Assembly: GCA_033557465.1 (NCBI GenBank)
Contig: CM066035.1
Span: 918,044,235-918,108,234, forward strand
Length of the DNA stretch: 64,000 bases
DNA from: Ichthyophis bannanicus
Lineage: Eukaryota; Chordata; Amphibia; Gymnophiona; Ichthyophiidae
Reading direction: 5' to 3'
Shown here: positions 1 through 10,433 of the stretch, one piece after another
Layout: each line of letters begins with the position of its first letter
How positions within the stretch are numbered: the stretch's first letter is position 1
Translations under genes and position numbers: made by a program
The notes under the pieces: model-generated
What the model saw: the letters and a program-made list of their open reading frames with translations, nothing else
What the model was told of the DNA's origin: nothing
Databases searched by the model: none

Positions 1-1257
1 TATAATCAAAAACTAGGCCTCCCCCAAGGCTCAGAACTGTCAGCGCTACTATTTAACATATACTTACAACACATCTGTAAAATCTTTAAAAACTTTAATG
101 TCTACTATCACCTATATGCGGACGACATTATGATGTATGTCCCGTTCAAAATACCGAATATCCCTTCACAACTCATTAACAAATGCCTCAATGAAATAAA
201 CACTTGGCTAAATGAAAACAACCTATACATCAATCACTCAAAAACAGAAGCCCTAATAGTAACTAAAAACACAACGTTCATCCCCCCTCACATATTACAT
301 TGCAGAATAACGATATCAAACTAAAAACTGAAGTACGTTACTTAGGCGTAATCCTAGACAAACACCTCAGCATGGACACACATGTAAGAAACATAACAAA
401 AAAAGTTTACTATAAACTTAAAATATTAAAGCAACTCCGCCCTCTAATGCACATACAAGATTTTCAACAAATTATACAAGCGATAATAGCCCCCCATTTC
501 GACTTTGCAAATCAAATTCTACTAGGTGTAACAAAACAGACCTTGAAAAAGCTTCAATTAGCACAAAACGCGGCAGCCAAAACCATTACGAAGGTCCCAC
601 CTTTCCAACATATAACCCCTATTTTAGAATATTTACACTGGCTCCCGATTCAAAGTAGAATAGATTATAAAACTCTTTTAACCACCTACAAAGCCCTAAA
701 TAAAACAGCACCTCTGCCTATAAATAACCTCATCAAAATAGAGTCCAATCATAACCTTCAAAGGAGAGATCAGTTAAACAAACTAACAACACCAAAAGAA
801 TTTATAAAGGCTAAAAAAACCACAAACAAGAAAGCCTTCTCCCATGCAGCTCCCATACTGTGGAATACAATCCCATCAGAATTAAGATCCTTACCCGAAA
901 TCATGGAGTTTAGGAAAAAATTTAAAACACACTTATTCACAATGCACTATGCATCCTTGAAGAACTCACCTCCCACCTCACAGCTAGATAAAGGATAGTC
1001 CTATTCCAGCTAATATAACTTATCCAGAAAAGGAATGAAGTACTGAAGCCTATACAAGATATTGATGACAAATGAATAACAAATATGCCTGTATATAGTT
1101 TAACCATGTTCCTTTGTACATAGTTCACATACTGTTAAATGTAAGTTACAACTTGTTATCTGTAAAAACAGCTCTCCCTGTTAACTGTTGTTCCATGTAA
1201 ACCGCATCTGATCAATGGAAGGAGCGGTATATAAAAAAAATCTGTTAATTAATTAAT
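1..1257 (+). mobile_element. L2-clade LINE, 3' half (RT C-terminus, 3' UTR, tail)
   Basis: The window opens inside a reverse transcriptase. A Leu-Pro-Gln-Gly-Ser box near 25-45 is followed by Tyr-Ala-Asp-Asp near 113-126, then the L2-type C-terminal region (LHWLP near 640, ILWN near 860, KTHLF near 925). The open stretches 130-324 and 300-998 are in different frames, so there is a frameshift near 300. After the stop at 998 comes a 3' UTR ending in the L2-style tail (a GTAAACCGC block, a GCGGTATATAAA block, then TTAA/TAAA microsatellite at 1,243-1,262). The copy is dead. Its tail directly abuts the truncated outer end of the Penelope left arm. Confidence 0.85.
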
Positions 1258-1399
1258 TAATAAATAGAAACAATAAAACAACTTATTGTGAATACTGTTA
1301 TTATCACATAAATAAAATCAATAGTAAAAATCAACATGTCAATACAGCATGGAGAAAAGCAAAAGAGATGGAGGACAAGGAGCAGAAGTGATAAAAAAC
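1258..1399 (-). repeat. Distal part of Penelope left inverted arm
   Basis: This stretch is the reverse complement of about 20,405-20,546 with only scattered mismatches. It continues the left arm that resumes at 7,705 on the other side of Ngaro-L. The arm stops here at the L2 tail, whereas the right arm runs further out, so the left copy is truncated or the L2 inserted into it. Confidence 0.85.
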
Positions 1400-1401
1400 A
1401 T

Positions 1402-1766
1402 AACCGGGTAAGGCGGACCGGCCCCCGCCACACCCCCCCCCCACCCCCTCAACCATCATAACAAAGGTAGACCACACATATATGGGAATTCAACTGGTCG
1501 CAGCTTTATTGCCATAAACCATAACATCAACAATCCAAACCTTAAATTGTATTCCCCCCCCCAGCAGAGCGAACCCTCACCAGCCATGTGAGTAGCAAAG
1601 TGATGCCGCTTCCGCCTTGTCCAGGCCCCGGCAAATTGCCTAGCCTCCCTCATCCGGCTTCGCCATATTATTAGCAAAAGCCTGAGGGACCGCCCGGGCG
1701 GGGGTACCCCACCCCCGCCCTACTGCTTGGCTCCGGCTCCGGACCCCGGAAACCGCCGGGATCCCG
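1402..1766 (-). repeat. Ngaro-L terminal repeat B2
   Basis: Direct copy of 2,127-2,489 (B1). It shares the motif ACCCGGTTAT at the 3' end (minus strand) and the block ending in GGATCCCGCC. It differs from B1 in small indels, mostly in poly-C runs. It forms the 3' terminus of the element. Confidence 0.88.
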
Positions 1767-1841
1767 CCCCACCTCCCCCCCAGCTGCAACACCCCTCCAA
1801 AGCCACCACACCCCGAACCCCAATAAAGGGCGGGAGGGCGG

Positions 1842-2126
1842 GACGTCCGGCACCTCCGGCCACCTCGAGGGAAAGGCCGGAGGGCACCGCAACACTCCCC
1901 TTACTCCTCCCTCGAAACTCCTCTACTCCTCCCATTGGCTCTCGCGCCCTGCCATGTGCCGCGGGAGCCAATGGGAGCCCTCCACGCACCGCGGGCCCTC
2001 CCCGCGAACCGCGTAGCCACGCCGCGGCGAACCGCGTAGCCATGCCGGGCGGGCACGCGGCCGGCCGCCCCCAGTTAACGCCAGCCGCTCGCACGCCCCG
2101 GGGGGGAGGCCATGCGGCCTCGCCAT
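1842..2126 (-). repeat. Ngaro-L internal copy A2 of the 5' repeat
   Basis: Near-identical to A1 at 7,416-7,704 in the same orientation. It sits between B1 and B2 exactly as expected for split direct repeats. It carries the opposed ATTGG (1,934-1,938) and CCAAT (1,968-1,972) pair. Confidence 0.88.
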
Positions 2127-2489
2127 AACCGGGTAAGGCGGACCAGCCCCCGCCACACCCCCTCAACCATCATAACAAAGGTAGACCACACATATATGGG
2201 AATTCAACTGGTCGCAGCTTTATTGCCATAAACCATAACATCAACAATCCAAACCTTAAATTGTATTCCCCCCCCCCAGCAGAGCGAACCCTCACCAGCC
2301 ATGTGAGTAGCAAAGTGATGCCACTTCCGCTTCCGACTTGTCCAGGCCCCGGCAAATTGCCTAGCCTCCCTCATCCGGCTTTGCCATATTATTAGCAAAA
2401 GCCTGAGGGACCGCCCGGGCGGGGGTACCCCACCCCCGCCCTACTGCTTGGCTCCGGCTCCGGACCATGGAAACCTCCGGGATCCCGCC
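2127..2489 (-). repeat. Ngaro-L repeat B1
   Basis: Direct copy of B2 (1,402-1,766). The B1/A2 junction at 2,125-2,126 shows the same AT dinucleotide seen at both ends of the element, as expected if the element passes through a circular intermediate. Confidence 0.87.
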
Positions 2490-2559
2490 ACCAGCTCTGG
2501 CCCTCACCGGCCTGAGCCGCCCCCCCCCCCCCCCCGGCTAAGCTGCGACCAGCGCTCCT

Positions 2560-3118
2560 CCGGTTCAGCCTATCCTCCAAGGCCTCCTGCCAATCGTTGA
2601 GGAGCAAATCCAACCCCACCGGGGATAGATGGACCCCATCGGCCCGATACAGGCCCACACGCTCCACATCAGCCCAGGGGTGCAAAATTTGGCCCCCACC
2701 CTGCTCCCCCACCCTTCTGCCAATTTGGCGATTGATCTTCGTTAGACCCAGCGACCACCGCCGCTGAGCCTTGCAAGCAGGCCTTGGAACGATATCTGAC
2801 CACAGCAAAATCACACCAGGAAACATCTCAAATAGCGCTTCCACGTCCCGAATCACAGTCGGAATCAACTGCCGGCTCGTCCAGGACACCAGATCGTTGC
2901 CACCCAGGTGGATCACCACGGCATCCGGTGGCCCCCGCAGTCGCTCGTGGTGCCGCAGCAAAGGCAAGAGCTGAATCCATCGCAGACCGCGCTCACCCAG
3001 CCATGAAACGGTACCCTGAACTGGTCCAAACCAATATTCCGCTCCCCCGGGCGTGTTGCTGCTCACCGACCGGCCCAGAACTCAAACGAGTGGCCAACAG
3101 CGACACGAGCCAGGAACA
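2560..3118 (-). pseudogene. SGNH/GDSL-type hydrolase of Ngaro-L (broken)
   Basis: The minus-strand product resembles SGNH hydrolases: a GHSF nucleophile block near 3,090-3,100, a GGND block near 2,900, and a DGVHLSPVG block near 2,630 supplying the Asp/His pair. It is homologous along its length to 15,238-15,926 in Ngaro-R. A stop lies just after the GHSF block and the frame differs from that of the longer open part (3,066-2,392), so the N-terminus is broken. A polypyrimidine-CAG sequence lies immediately upstream at about 3,125-3,145 (minus), as in the other copy. In vertebrate Ngaros a hydrolase ORF downstream of the recombinase is established; its role is unknown. Confidence 0.82.
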
Positions 3119-3166
3119 ACTTCTGCAAAACAAACAGATCCACAGTTAGCCAGCCCGCCAGCGCCC

Positions 3167-4535
3167 CTACAGGCGCACATATCTCCAATACGCCCAGGAA
3201 GTCCATCTTCCGATCCGCCTGACCTCCCCCTCAGGTAAGCCCACCACCGCCGCACTAGTCGCTGCTCCAATACGAAAGGAATGCGGTGCATACAACCCCG
3301 TACTAAGATGCCGTAGGGCCAGCCGCCAAACCGCCATAAATTGAAACGGCTTGAGTACCCTCCTGTCCTCATGTCGAAACAGGCTACCCCGCCCCCCAGG
3401 TCGCTTCCGCAAATCGGCTTTCAGCAGCTCTACCGGGCAAGCGGCCGCCCCGCCGAGAGCTCCCAACCTCACCCACGTGCCCCGCCCAAACTAGTCGGTC
3501 TTGGAACACAGCATCCACTTCACGTGGTGCACCTGAATCCCCTCCATCCGTGCCTCCCGCCCGGACTCCGCTATCAATTCGCCAATGAGAAAGGCACCGA
3601 AAAAACGCTACGGAAAACACCGCCCGGAAGCGGACACCCTCGTAGCTGGACGACACCACCTGTGGCAAAACAGCACACAAGCGTTGCAGCAACTCATGCG
3701 TAATGCGCCTCCTGCTGTCCCTGGGCGACGGACAAGAGCGCTCCCAGCCCTGCAGCATCCGGCGCGTTACCAATCCCCCCCCGACCGCCCCCCACCCCAC
3801 TGCCGTAGCAAAGAACGAGAACCCCGCCAAATTCTTACTCGCCGTAGCCCGGGACACTCCTGCGGCGTGGCCGCCGACACTGAAGCCTTCAAAAGCTCTG
3901 TCATCTCTCGAGGCCAATCCACCATAAATGTCCGGGGACTGCGTGACCTTCCACCTCCGCTTCCGGTGCCAATGTTCGGAACAGCTCCCACTTGAAACGG
4001 GAAAGAGCATCAGCGATCTTTTAGTGCTGCCGGGTATATGCCGTGCCCAAACCACGGTATTCAGCCGCAAGCAAGCCAACACGACCTGCCACATCAAGTT
4101 TGCTACCGGTTTACAGCGCGGAATGTAGTTGTTCACTACGCTTACCACCGCTGCGTTGTCGCACCACCATACGAGCCTACGATTGCGAACCCTGTCCGGC
4201 CAGACCTCCAACACCACCAGTAGCGGAAACAACTCCAAGAAGGTTATATTGGCCGTGAGACCTACTGCCTTCCAAGAATCATGCCACTCCGCCGCACACC
4301 ACGAGCCGCCAAAGTACACCCGAAGGCCCAACCCTCCGGCCACGTCAGTAAACAACTGCAGGTCCCGACTGGAGATCTCCCGATCTCGGAGCACCGTAGT
4401 GCCATTGAACTCCCGCAAGAACTCATCCCAGATGGCTAGATCGGCCCGAATACTCTGCGACACCCTCAGACGATGATGCGGTCTGGAGAGACCTGCCGTA
4501 GCGGCTTCCAAACGCCTCATAAACACTCGCCCCAT
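3167..4535 (-). pseudogene. RNase H and tyrosine recombinase region of Ngaro-L
   Basis: From 4,535 down: an RNase H domain (FTD near 4,345; LELFPLLVVLE near 4,230; CDNAAVVSVVN near 4,160; RHIPG near 4,035) runs into a YR domain. The frame slips after RHIPG, so the two proteins appear fused in an ORF ending at 3,384 that reads through several wrong-frame stretches. The YR C-terminus continues in another frame at 3,472-3,167 with HSFRIGAATSAA (HxxR box) and the final Arg-Tyr near 3,170. An internal Met-Val-Asp-Trp-Pro corresponds to the recombinase start used in Ngaro-R. Non-functional. Confidence 0.85.
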
Positions 4536-4568
4536 AGGGATAACTCTACAGGCAAAATTCAGGGACCC

Positions 4569-5582
4569 TTATAACGCCTGCATCTCCCGCAATGTCATCC
4601 TTCTAGAACCCAAGGCGTTCGCTACCAGAACCCGGAGCCTCTGGATCTTACCCACCGGCAGGCGCGCCACTAACTCCCCAGAATCCAGCTCAATCCCTAA
4701 AAAGGTTAACCGAGTCGTGGGGCCCTCCGTCTTCCCCTCCGCCAACGGAACTCCCCACTCCCCCGCCATCTGCACGAGCCCCTCCAACAATGCAGTGCAC
4801 TGCCCAGTCCGCGCCTCCCCCACTACCAGAAAATCATCCAGGTAATGTACCACCTGAGCACACCCCACCCGGTCTACCAACGCCCAATGCAGGAATGAAC
4901 TAAACCGCTCAAAGTGCGCACAAGAGATAGAACACCCCATAGGCATACACCTATCGAAGTAATAACTACCCTCGAAGCAAAACCCCAACAACGGGAATGC
5001 CGAAGGGTGCACCGGCAATAGCCGAAAAGCCGATTCAATGTCCGCCTTGACCATCAGGCACCCCCGCCCGCACCCCCGCACTAACTCAACCGCCTCGTCG
5101 AAGGAAGCATACCGCACTTCGCACAACTCCTTGGGGATATGATCATTAACCGAACCCCCGATAGGGTGGGACAGGTTATGGATCAACCGGTATTTTCCTG
5201 GCTCCTTTTTTGGAATGACCCCCAACGGAGACACCACTAAATCCGGGAAGGGCGGCTCCCCGAAAGGGCCCGCTACCCTCCCCAACCCGATCTCCACTGC
5301 TAGCTTATCCTGGACCATGCTGGCAAAACGCCGCACCGACAGGGCATTCCGGACATTTCGCACCCCTACCGTTCCCGACACCGGAATCCGGAATCCCTCC
5401 CAAAACCCCCCCTCTAAAATAACCCTATCCTTCCCCCTGGGATACCTCCGCAGCCAATCGCGCAGCGCTTCGAATTGTATCGGGGTGGGGGCCAGCCCCC
5501 GCCACCCTTCACTGCTTAGTGGAGAGCCCGCTGGCTCTGACCGGACCCCGCTTAACACATTTGACGGCTGCATGTCCCCCAT
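4569..5582 (-). pseudogene. Reverse transcriptase of Ngaro-L
   Basis: An open stretch of 337 codons covering the Ngaro RT. Motifs in order: FGEPPFPDLVVSPLGVIPKK (about residue 110), KYRLIHNLS, KADIESAFRLLPVHPSAFP (about 177), CMPMGCSISCAHFERFSS, and the catalytic YLDDF near residue 247, then the thumb-like LTFLGIELDS. It is collinear with residues of the intact ORF at 11,277-14,330. The catalytic aspartates are present. The domain itself is open; the ORF is separated from RNase H (next frame, from 4,535) by a frame change. Confidence 0.9.
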
Positions 5583-5599
5583 TACAGACGGAACAGGCG

Positions 5600-6885
5600 T
5601 GTCGAAATTCGCAATCGCTAACGGGCAGAGGACTTAGTGAGCCGCCAACACACATCCCCAGCGCCCCCTCCTCCCGCCGCCCTCTGTCCTGCCCCCACCT
5701 CGCAAGCCCGAAAGGGCTGCAGCGCACCGGAGACGCCTCCTACCCCGCCCCTCGGGCCACTAACCGGCCCCCAGTCGCCCTGACAGACATCTGTGCGAGC
5801 CAGAGATTGATGTCCTGAGTACCCCACGACAAGGTCCGGTTTTCCTCCATCTTATCGTGGAATTTCTCGTCGTAGTTGAGCCAAGCCCAACCTTCGTGCA
5901 ACTGAGAGGCCTCCAGGATGGAGTCCGCATACGCCAGCAGCATCCCGTACTGGTCATGATGTGCCCTCCCCCACACGCTAGCCAGCCGCAGAAATGCCTG
6001 CGCCCAATTCGTTACGTTGTGCGCCACCTTCCGCACCCTACCCGCCTTTTCATCCGCCTTCCGCTTCCTCCTACTGTCCCCAAAATGCTTTCAACCCTCC
6101 AGTAATCGAAAAATATCAATATAGCGCCTCTCCTTGATTTTACGCCGCAGCTTCCTCAGCACGCCTTCCCACAACTCCGAGAACGCTACCACCGACGACG
6201 CTGCCCCGCCGAACCAACCAACCCGGCCTCGCCCCCGCCGCCCTCGCCCCTGCTCCCATCCGACCCGGACGAAAACGACGATAACACCGAGGACGTAGAC
6301 GACCAGGATCCCGAAGCCCAACGCCGACGGCCCGAACGCCGCCGCTTCCTGGCCACCTTCCCCCCCTTTCCCCCCACCGGGATTCCCCCCGAAGACCCTG
6401 CCCCCACAGACTCACCTGCCGCAGCCGTCGCCTGCTCAGGCACAGCACCTGCCACCGACCGATCCGGCACCACGCTCCCCGAGCCCTGTCCCAGTCCTGC
6501 TGACCCAGCTGCAGGCGTGCTCTCCTCCACGCTCTGTGCCGTGCCGGCCCGTGTCAGCGGACTCTCCTGCCTCGGGGTCCCGGTGAACTGCCATCCCGGA
6601 GTGTCCTGTGGGGAGAAAAAAGGGAAAGACGCCGCAGCACCCGCCCACGCCCAAGGCGGCTGCCACGCCCCCAGCCAATCCACCCGGGAAGGGCCTTGCC
6701 CCCCACCCTGCCAATGTTCCCAACCAGGGGAGCCGCCTCCCCCCATCCACCCCCGCCCGCCCGCCGGGCCCCGCCAGCCCCACCAATCGCGCCTGCCCAC
6801 CTCAGCAGCAACCCGCGACTCATCCGCCAATGCCCCTGCCCCCCCCACACCCCCCCACCGCCGCCTGCCGCGACTCTCGCCTTAA
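5600..6885 (-). pseudogene. Gag-like region of Ngaro-L with CCCH zinc motif
   Basis: Fragments in several frames match the N-terminal half of the Ngaro-R polyprotein. These are a Gly/Pro/Ser-rich head (6,848-6,186), a basic segment with RRKIKERRYIDIFRLLEG (about 6,150-6,095), the segment with LRLASVWG and WAWLNYDEKF (6,036-5,740), and a Cys/His motif near 5,650-5,560 (DVCWR, FRHACSVC, GGHAAVKC). The Cys-His segment probably binds nucleic acid, by analogy with retroelement Gag. At least three frame changes separate the pieces. Confidence 0.75.
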
Positions 6886-7282
6886 CTCCTCCCGGCCCAA
6901 GCCACCCTCAGCCAGGACCTCTACAGGCCTACCAGCATGTCCACGACGCAATGCGGGGCCCCGCTGTGCGCCCTTCGCCCCCCGGGGACTCACACCCCGG
7001 TAGCCGCAGCACCAGCCCCACTTTGCGCACTGACGCGCTGCCGGATGCCCCCCAAGCCCGACCCCCACCCGGCCCTCTAAATCCTCTGCCTACCAGAGCC
7101 GCCCCACGAGTCGTGCCCCCCTGTTGCCCCCCCTGCACCGTATGCTCATCCCCCCGCCCCCCAGCCACCCTTCTCCCCCCGCCCCCTTCCGAGCCTGCCT
7201 GCCCACTGCCCCCATAGTCCCCAGCCCTCTGTATATTACCGTGTGATTTGAGATCTGTCTGAGGTACACTGCACCGCTAGTC

Positions 7283-7395
7283 ACCTCCCGTTTACACTAT
7301 TGCAACCTTCTCTTTGCTCTTCCTCTGAATCAGCTCTCCCTACTTCAATCTGTTTAAAACATAGCTGCACAGCTAACCTTCATCAACCGGGCCTT
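7283..7395 (+). mobile_element. Short L2 LINE fragment inside Ngaro-L
   Basis: This ~110-bp AT-richer stretch is clearly similar to 33,345-33,455 in the L2 at 32,630-33,690 (CACCTCCCGT, TTCCTCTGAATCAGCTCT, CAGCTGCACAGCTAA). It lies between A1 of Ngaro-L and the element's internal DNA, at the A1 inner boundary (7,416). It probably marks an insertion or template switch in the 5' untranslated region. Confidence 0.6.
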
Positions 7396-7415
7396 CGAAG
7401 GGCACCTCTCACCCC

Positions 7416-7704
7416 CCAACGTCCGGCACCTCCGGCCACCTCGAGTGAAAGGCCAGAGGGCACCGCAACACTCCCCTTACTCCCCCCCTCGAAACTCCTC
7501 TACTCCTCCTATTGGCTCCCGCGCCCTGCCATGTGCCGCGGGAGCCAATGGGAGCCCTCCACGCGCCGCGGGCCCTCCCCACGAACCGCGTAACCATGCT
7601 GCGGCGAACCGCGTAGCCACGCCGGGCGGGCACGCGGTCGGCCGCCCCCTGGTTAACGCCGGCCGCTCGCACACCCCGGGGGGGAGGCCACGCGGCCTCG
7701 CCAT
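7416..7704 (-). repeat. Ngaro-L 5' terminal repeat A1
   Basis: The 5' end of the minus-strand element, matching A2 (1,842-2,126). It is very GC- and CpG-rich and contains opposed ATTGG (7,511-7,515) and CCAAT (7,545-7,549) boxes that are conserved in Ngaro-R. Probable promoter region. Confidence 0.87.
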
Positions 7705-9243
7705 TACCTTAAAAACGTAATAGGGATACGCCAATAAGGTAAAATTGTTGCACTGAAACTAAAACAACCTTCTGTAACTGCAAAAGAGATGAACAAAGGA
7801 AAATTATGTATTGAAAAACTTATTACATTCAAAAAATTCATCAATCTGTCCAAACTTTAAAAATGTCATCAATAAGAGACGTGTCAGGCCGTCCTAAGAT
7901 GAAAAAACAAACGTAAAGAAGTGGTATCATGTTGAACAAAAAAGATCCGTCGGATTGCAGAATGTAATTTATCATTAACAATGTGTGGTAATATCTTAAA
8001 ACTTAAGAATCCAGACTGCTGCAATCATTCAAAATTAAACTTATGTATGCTGACAAAGGATAGGTCAGGGGGTATTGTATTGGAAAACCATTTACATTAA
8101 AAAAAAACATTTTTGAAAAAACATTTCAAAAAAACTTTGATCTGTGCAACTATTGAAAGTATCATTTAGTAAAAACATATGCCCGGATGTAAGAAAACAA
8201 AACCTGAGTGATAGTATCGTTTAAAAAAAGGTGGGGAGGAGATCCCGTCGGGATACGGAATTCAAAGTGTAATTGATTACTGACAGTATGAAGCGATCAT
8301 AATCCTTATAAACCTAAGAGGCACGGCCACGTTGACACCATTCAAAAATGATCCTGTATATGTAGACTAAAAAAATAATAAACAACCAACATATTTATAA
8401 TTGAAGGGACAACGTGTTCTCTATCATGTGGATCTCTCTACAAATTAAAAACCACCATGCACGCTGTCATTTTGGATATACGGATCTTTTCCAATGGAAT
8501 GAAATAGAATGATAACTTAAAATGTCGGCATGTGAACTTGTCAAACAAACCACCAGAACAAAGTGAATTATTGTATAAAACATTTTCACCAATATATGAA
8601 ACCGTCTTTTACGGAATTGGCAAACTGAGGGTAACAAACATGAGGCGCAACTGTATCCCTCCGTGAAATTTACTGCCAAAATATTTTACTACTTAAAACG
8701 AGAAAACACGTCCGAGAGATTTCAAACCGATCGCATGATTGTCAACTCAGGACTGCTTGATAATAGATATGAATATAACACAAGGTGAGAGAACATCCAA
8801 CCGCAAGACTGCTAATTCTTCTGAAATCAGGAAGGCAGCATCAAACTCTCAGCGGCAGCACGCCGAATAAAATAGACGCTAGCGCATGCATATGGGTCTC
8901 AAAAAAGCGCGGGCAAGGCTCACAAAAGAAAAATATATGTAAATGTAATAACACTTAGTGTGAAGAAAATATTATGTACATCAGTTTATATAAATGTTAT
9001 CAACAACATAAAAAAAGAGATTAAAGCCGGACAATATTTAAAACAGCACAAATGTAAAAAATGTGACCAACTAGAAATGAATCAGACCCTGCGGTATAGG
9101 ATAAAACCTTATACTACGAAGAACCAAAAATCTTGTTTCTAAAGAGTGATACTACCATAATCATTATTAATATAACGAAAGTAATACCATAAATTACAAC
9201 AAGATAGCCCTATTATTTGTAAATACAAATACAAACAGATCGT
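7705..9243 (-). repeat. Penelope left inverted arm, proximal part
   Basis: Reverse complement of 18,867-20,400 over about 1.5 kb with high identity; for example 8,467-8,679 (minus) and 19,431-19,643 (plus) encode the same open 70 codons. The similarity ends at 9,243, about 235 bp downstream of the endonuclease stop. In element orientation this is the 3' UTR. AT-rich, with no convincing gene of its own. Confidence 0.9.
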
Positions 9244-9478
9244 ATCTAATTAATCCGATGATCAATGAACAAACTGAGCACACAATAAAAAAAACCCCGA
9301 CCGCATGTGAACCAGCACCGTGAAACAAATGTAATCCATATGTGTCAATCAATAAATAAATAAATAACTCAACCAATAAAACAGATAATTATATGTAAAA
9401 CCACACCATAGGGATAAAAAACAAACCTGACTCTAAAAATATCCTAGTGACGAAAAAGTAAACACAGATTCGGCATCA

Positions 9479-10188
9479 CTACAAAAAAACGGAAAAATCT
9501 TGTTCGGAGTTCAAACCATGTGGAGTGAGAGAGTTGAGAGCAAAAATATATTTCTGTTCCAATCGGCGAATAGTCTTCTCAATATTACCGCCTCTCCAAT
9601 TCAATCTCACTTTTTTAATGACACAGAATTTCAAATCTGACAATTTATGCGCTTTGTCTATCCAGTGTTGCACCAACGGTTTGTCTGTTAATTGTCTCTT
9701 AATGCAACTTTTATGTTCTATTATGCGCACACGCACACTCCATTTGGTTTTACCTACTTATAGGAGACCACATGGACATTGTATAATGTATATAACATGT
9801 GTGGTGTCGCAATTAGAAAAATCATCAATGTGAAATGACTGCTGTGTCACTGGATATATAAAAACCTTCCTTATAGGCAAAACATTTAGACAAACAGAAC
9901 AATGACCACATTGATATTGCCCTTTATGTACAGAAAGGGGCTTTTTTCAGTGAAAGCAGAGGGCACCAATAAATTACGGAGATTGATATTGAGTTTATGA
10001 GCCACCATGAATCGAGTGTCCTGAAAACCAGGAATTGCTTGAATCAAATGTCATTCTTTTTTGAGAATGGCTACAATCCGTTGGGACTGTAAAGAATATA
10101 ATAACGGACACACTATCTTGATATCTCTTTTACTTTTACTAGCAAGTGATTCATCTGCCTTTTTTCTTGAATAGTTGCATGCTCTAGA
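9479..10188 (-). pseudogene. Penelope C-terminal part: linker and GIY-YIG endonuclease
   Basis: On the minus strand the protein enters from across Ngaro-R (after Arg-Ala at 17,001) and runs through a basic linker (KKADESL, SQRIVAILKKE). A Cys/His segment (QYQCGHCSVC near 9,920) and the GIY-YIG core follow (THVIYIIQCPCG near 9,790, then RVRIIEHKSC near 9,730). The conserved C-terminal LTPHGLNSEQDF block is at about 9,500. This endonuclease nicks target DNA to prime reverse transcription. The stretch has frame changes near 9,740 and 9,960-10,050. The usual Gly-Lys-Thr segment is kept, but GIY-YIG residues are partly diverged. Confidence 0.83.
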
Positions 10189-10190
10189 AT

Positions 10191-10433
10191 AGTGAGGCCG
10201 CGGAGCCATGTGCCCGGAGCCGGCATTAACCGGGGGGGCGGCCACGCGTCACCCCCATCGGAGTATGCCGACTCGGGAGAGGGGGGGGGACGATAGGAGC
10301 GCTCCCATTGGCCCTGCGAGTTGTTTGGGCGCGGGAGCCAATGGGAGACGGAGCGGGCAGTCGCTTGGGGGTGATGGGTGGGGGTGCAGCGAGGCTCCGG
10401 CCTCTTTCGCCGGACGTCGGGGTCGCTGGACGC
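10191..10433 (+). repeat. Ngaro-R 5' terminal repeat A1
   Basis: Matches A2 (16,281-16,523) over 243 bp with about four substitutions. GC-rich with opposed CCAAT boxes. Starts right after the AT of the target site. Confidence 0.93.
10307..10342. promoter_or_regulatory. Opposed CCAAT-box pair in Ngaro A repeat
   Basis: ATTGG at 10,307-10,311 and CCAAT at 10,338-10,342 face each other inside a GC-rich context (GCTCCCATTGG ... AGCCAATGGGAG, an inverted repeat). The pair recurs in A2 (16,397-16,432) and in both A repeats of the diverged Ngaro-L. Conservation between families suggests a promoter module that could bind NF-Y; this is inferred from motif only. Confidence 0.5.

Larger units (their letters stand above)
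1402..7704 (-). mobile_element. Ngaro-type tyrosine-recombinase retrotransposon, copy L (degenerate)
   Basis: The element reads on the minus strand, with its 5' end at 7,704 and its 3' end at 1,402. Order along the element: A1 repeat, gag-like region, reverse transcriptase, RNase H, tyrosine recombinase, SGNH hydrolase, then B1-A2-B2. That split direct repeat order is the hallmark of Ngaro elements in the DIRS order, which integrate with a tyrosine recombinase and leave no normal target duplication. Comparison with the uninterrupted right Penelope arm near 20,395-20,410 shows the insertion falls at an AT dinucleotide without target loss. GC content is far higher than in the Penelope host. Several frameshifts and stops make this copy inactive. 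Confidence 0.92.

Noticed and set aside
1671..2398. Open frames inside the Ngaro-L terminal repeats, on both strands
   Set aside because: GC-rich repeats give long stop-free frames by composition; frames are duplicated with A and B repeats and carry no motif.
3384..4535. Novel RNase H-recombinase fusion protein
   Set aside because: The fusion in Ngaro-L comes from frameshifts; long parts are read in the wrong frame compared with Ngaro-R.
8467..8679. 70-codon minus ORF, identical to 19,431-19,643 on plus
   Set aside because: Identity is explained by the inverted arms. The ORF lies in the Penelope 3' UTR and has no recognisable domain.
8960..9142. 60-codon ORF shared with 18,968-19,150
   Set aside because: Same inverted-arm duplication; Lys/Asn-rich as expected from AT-rich DNA.
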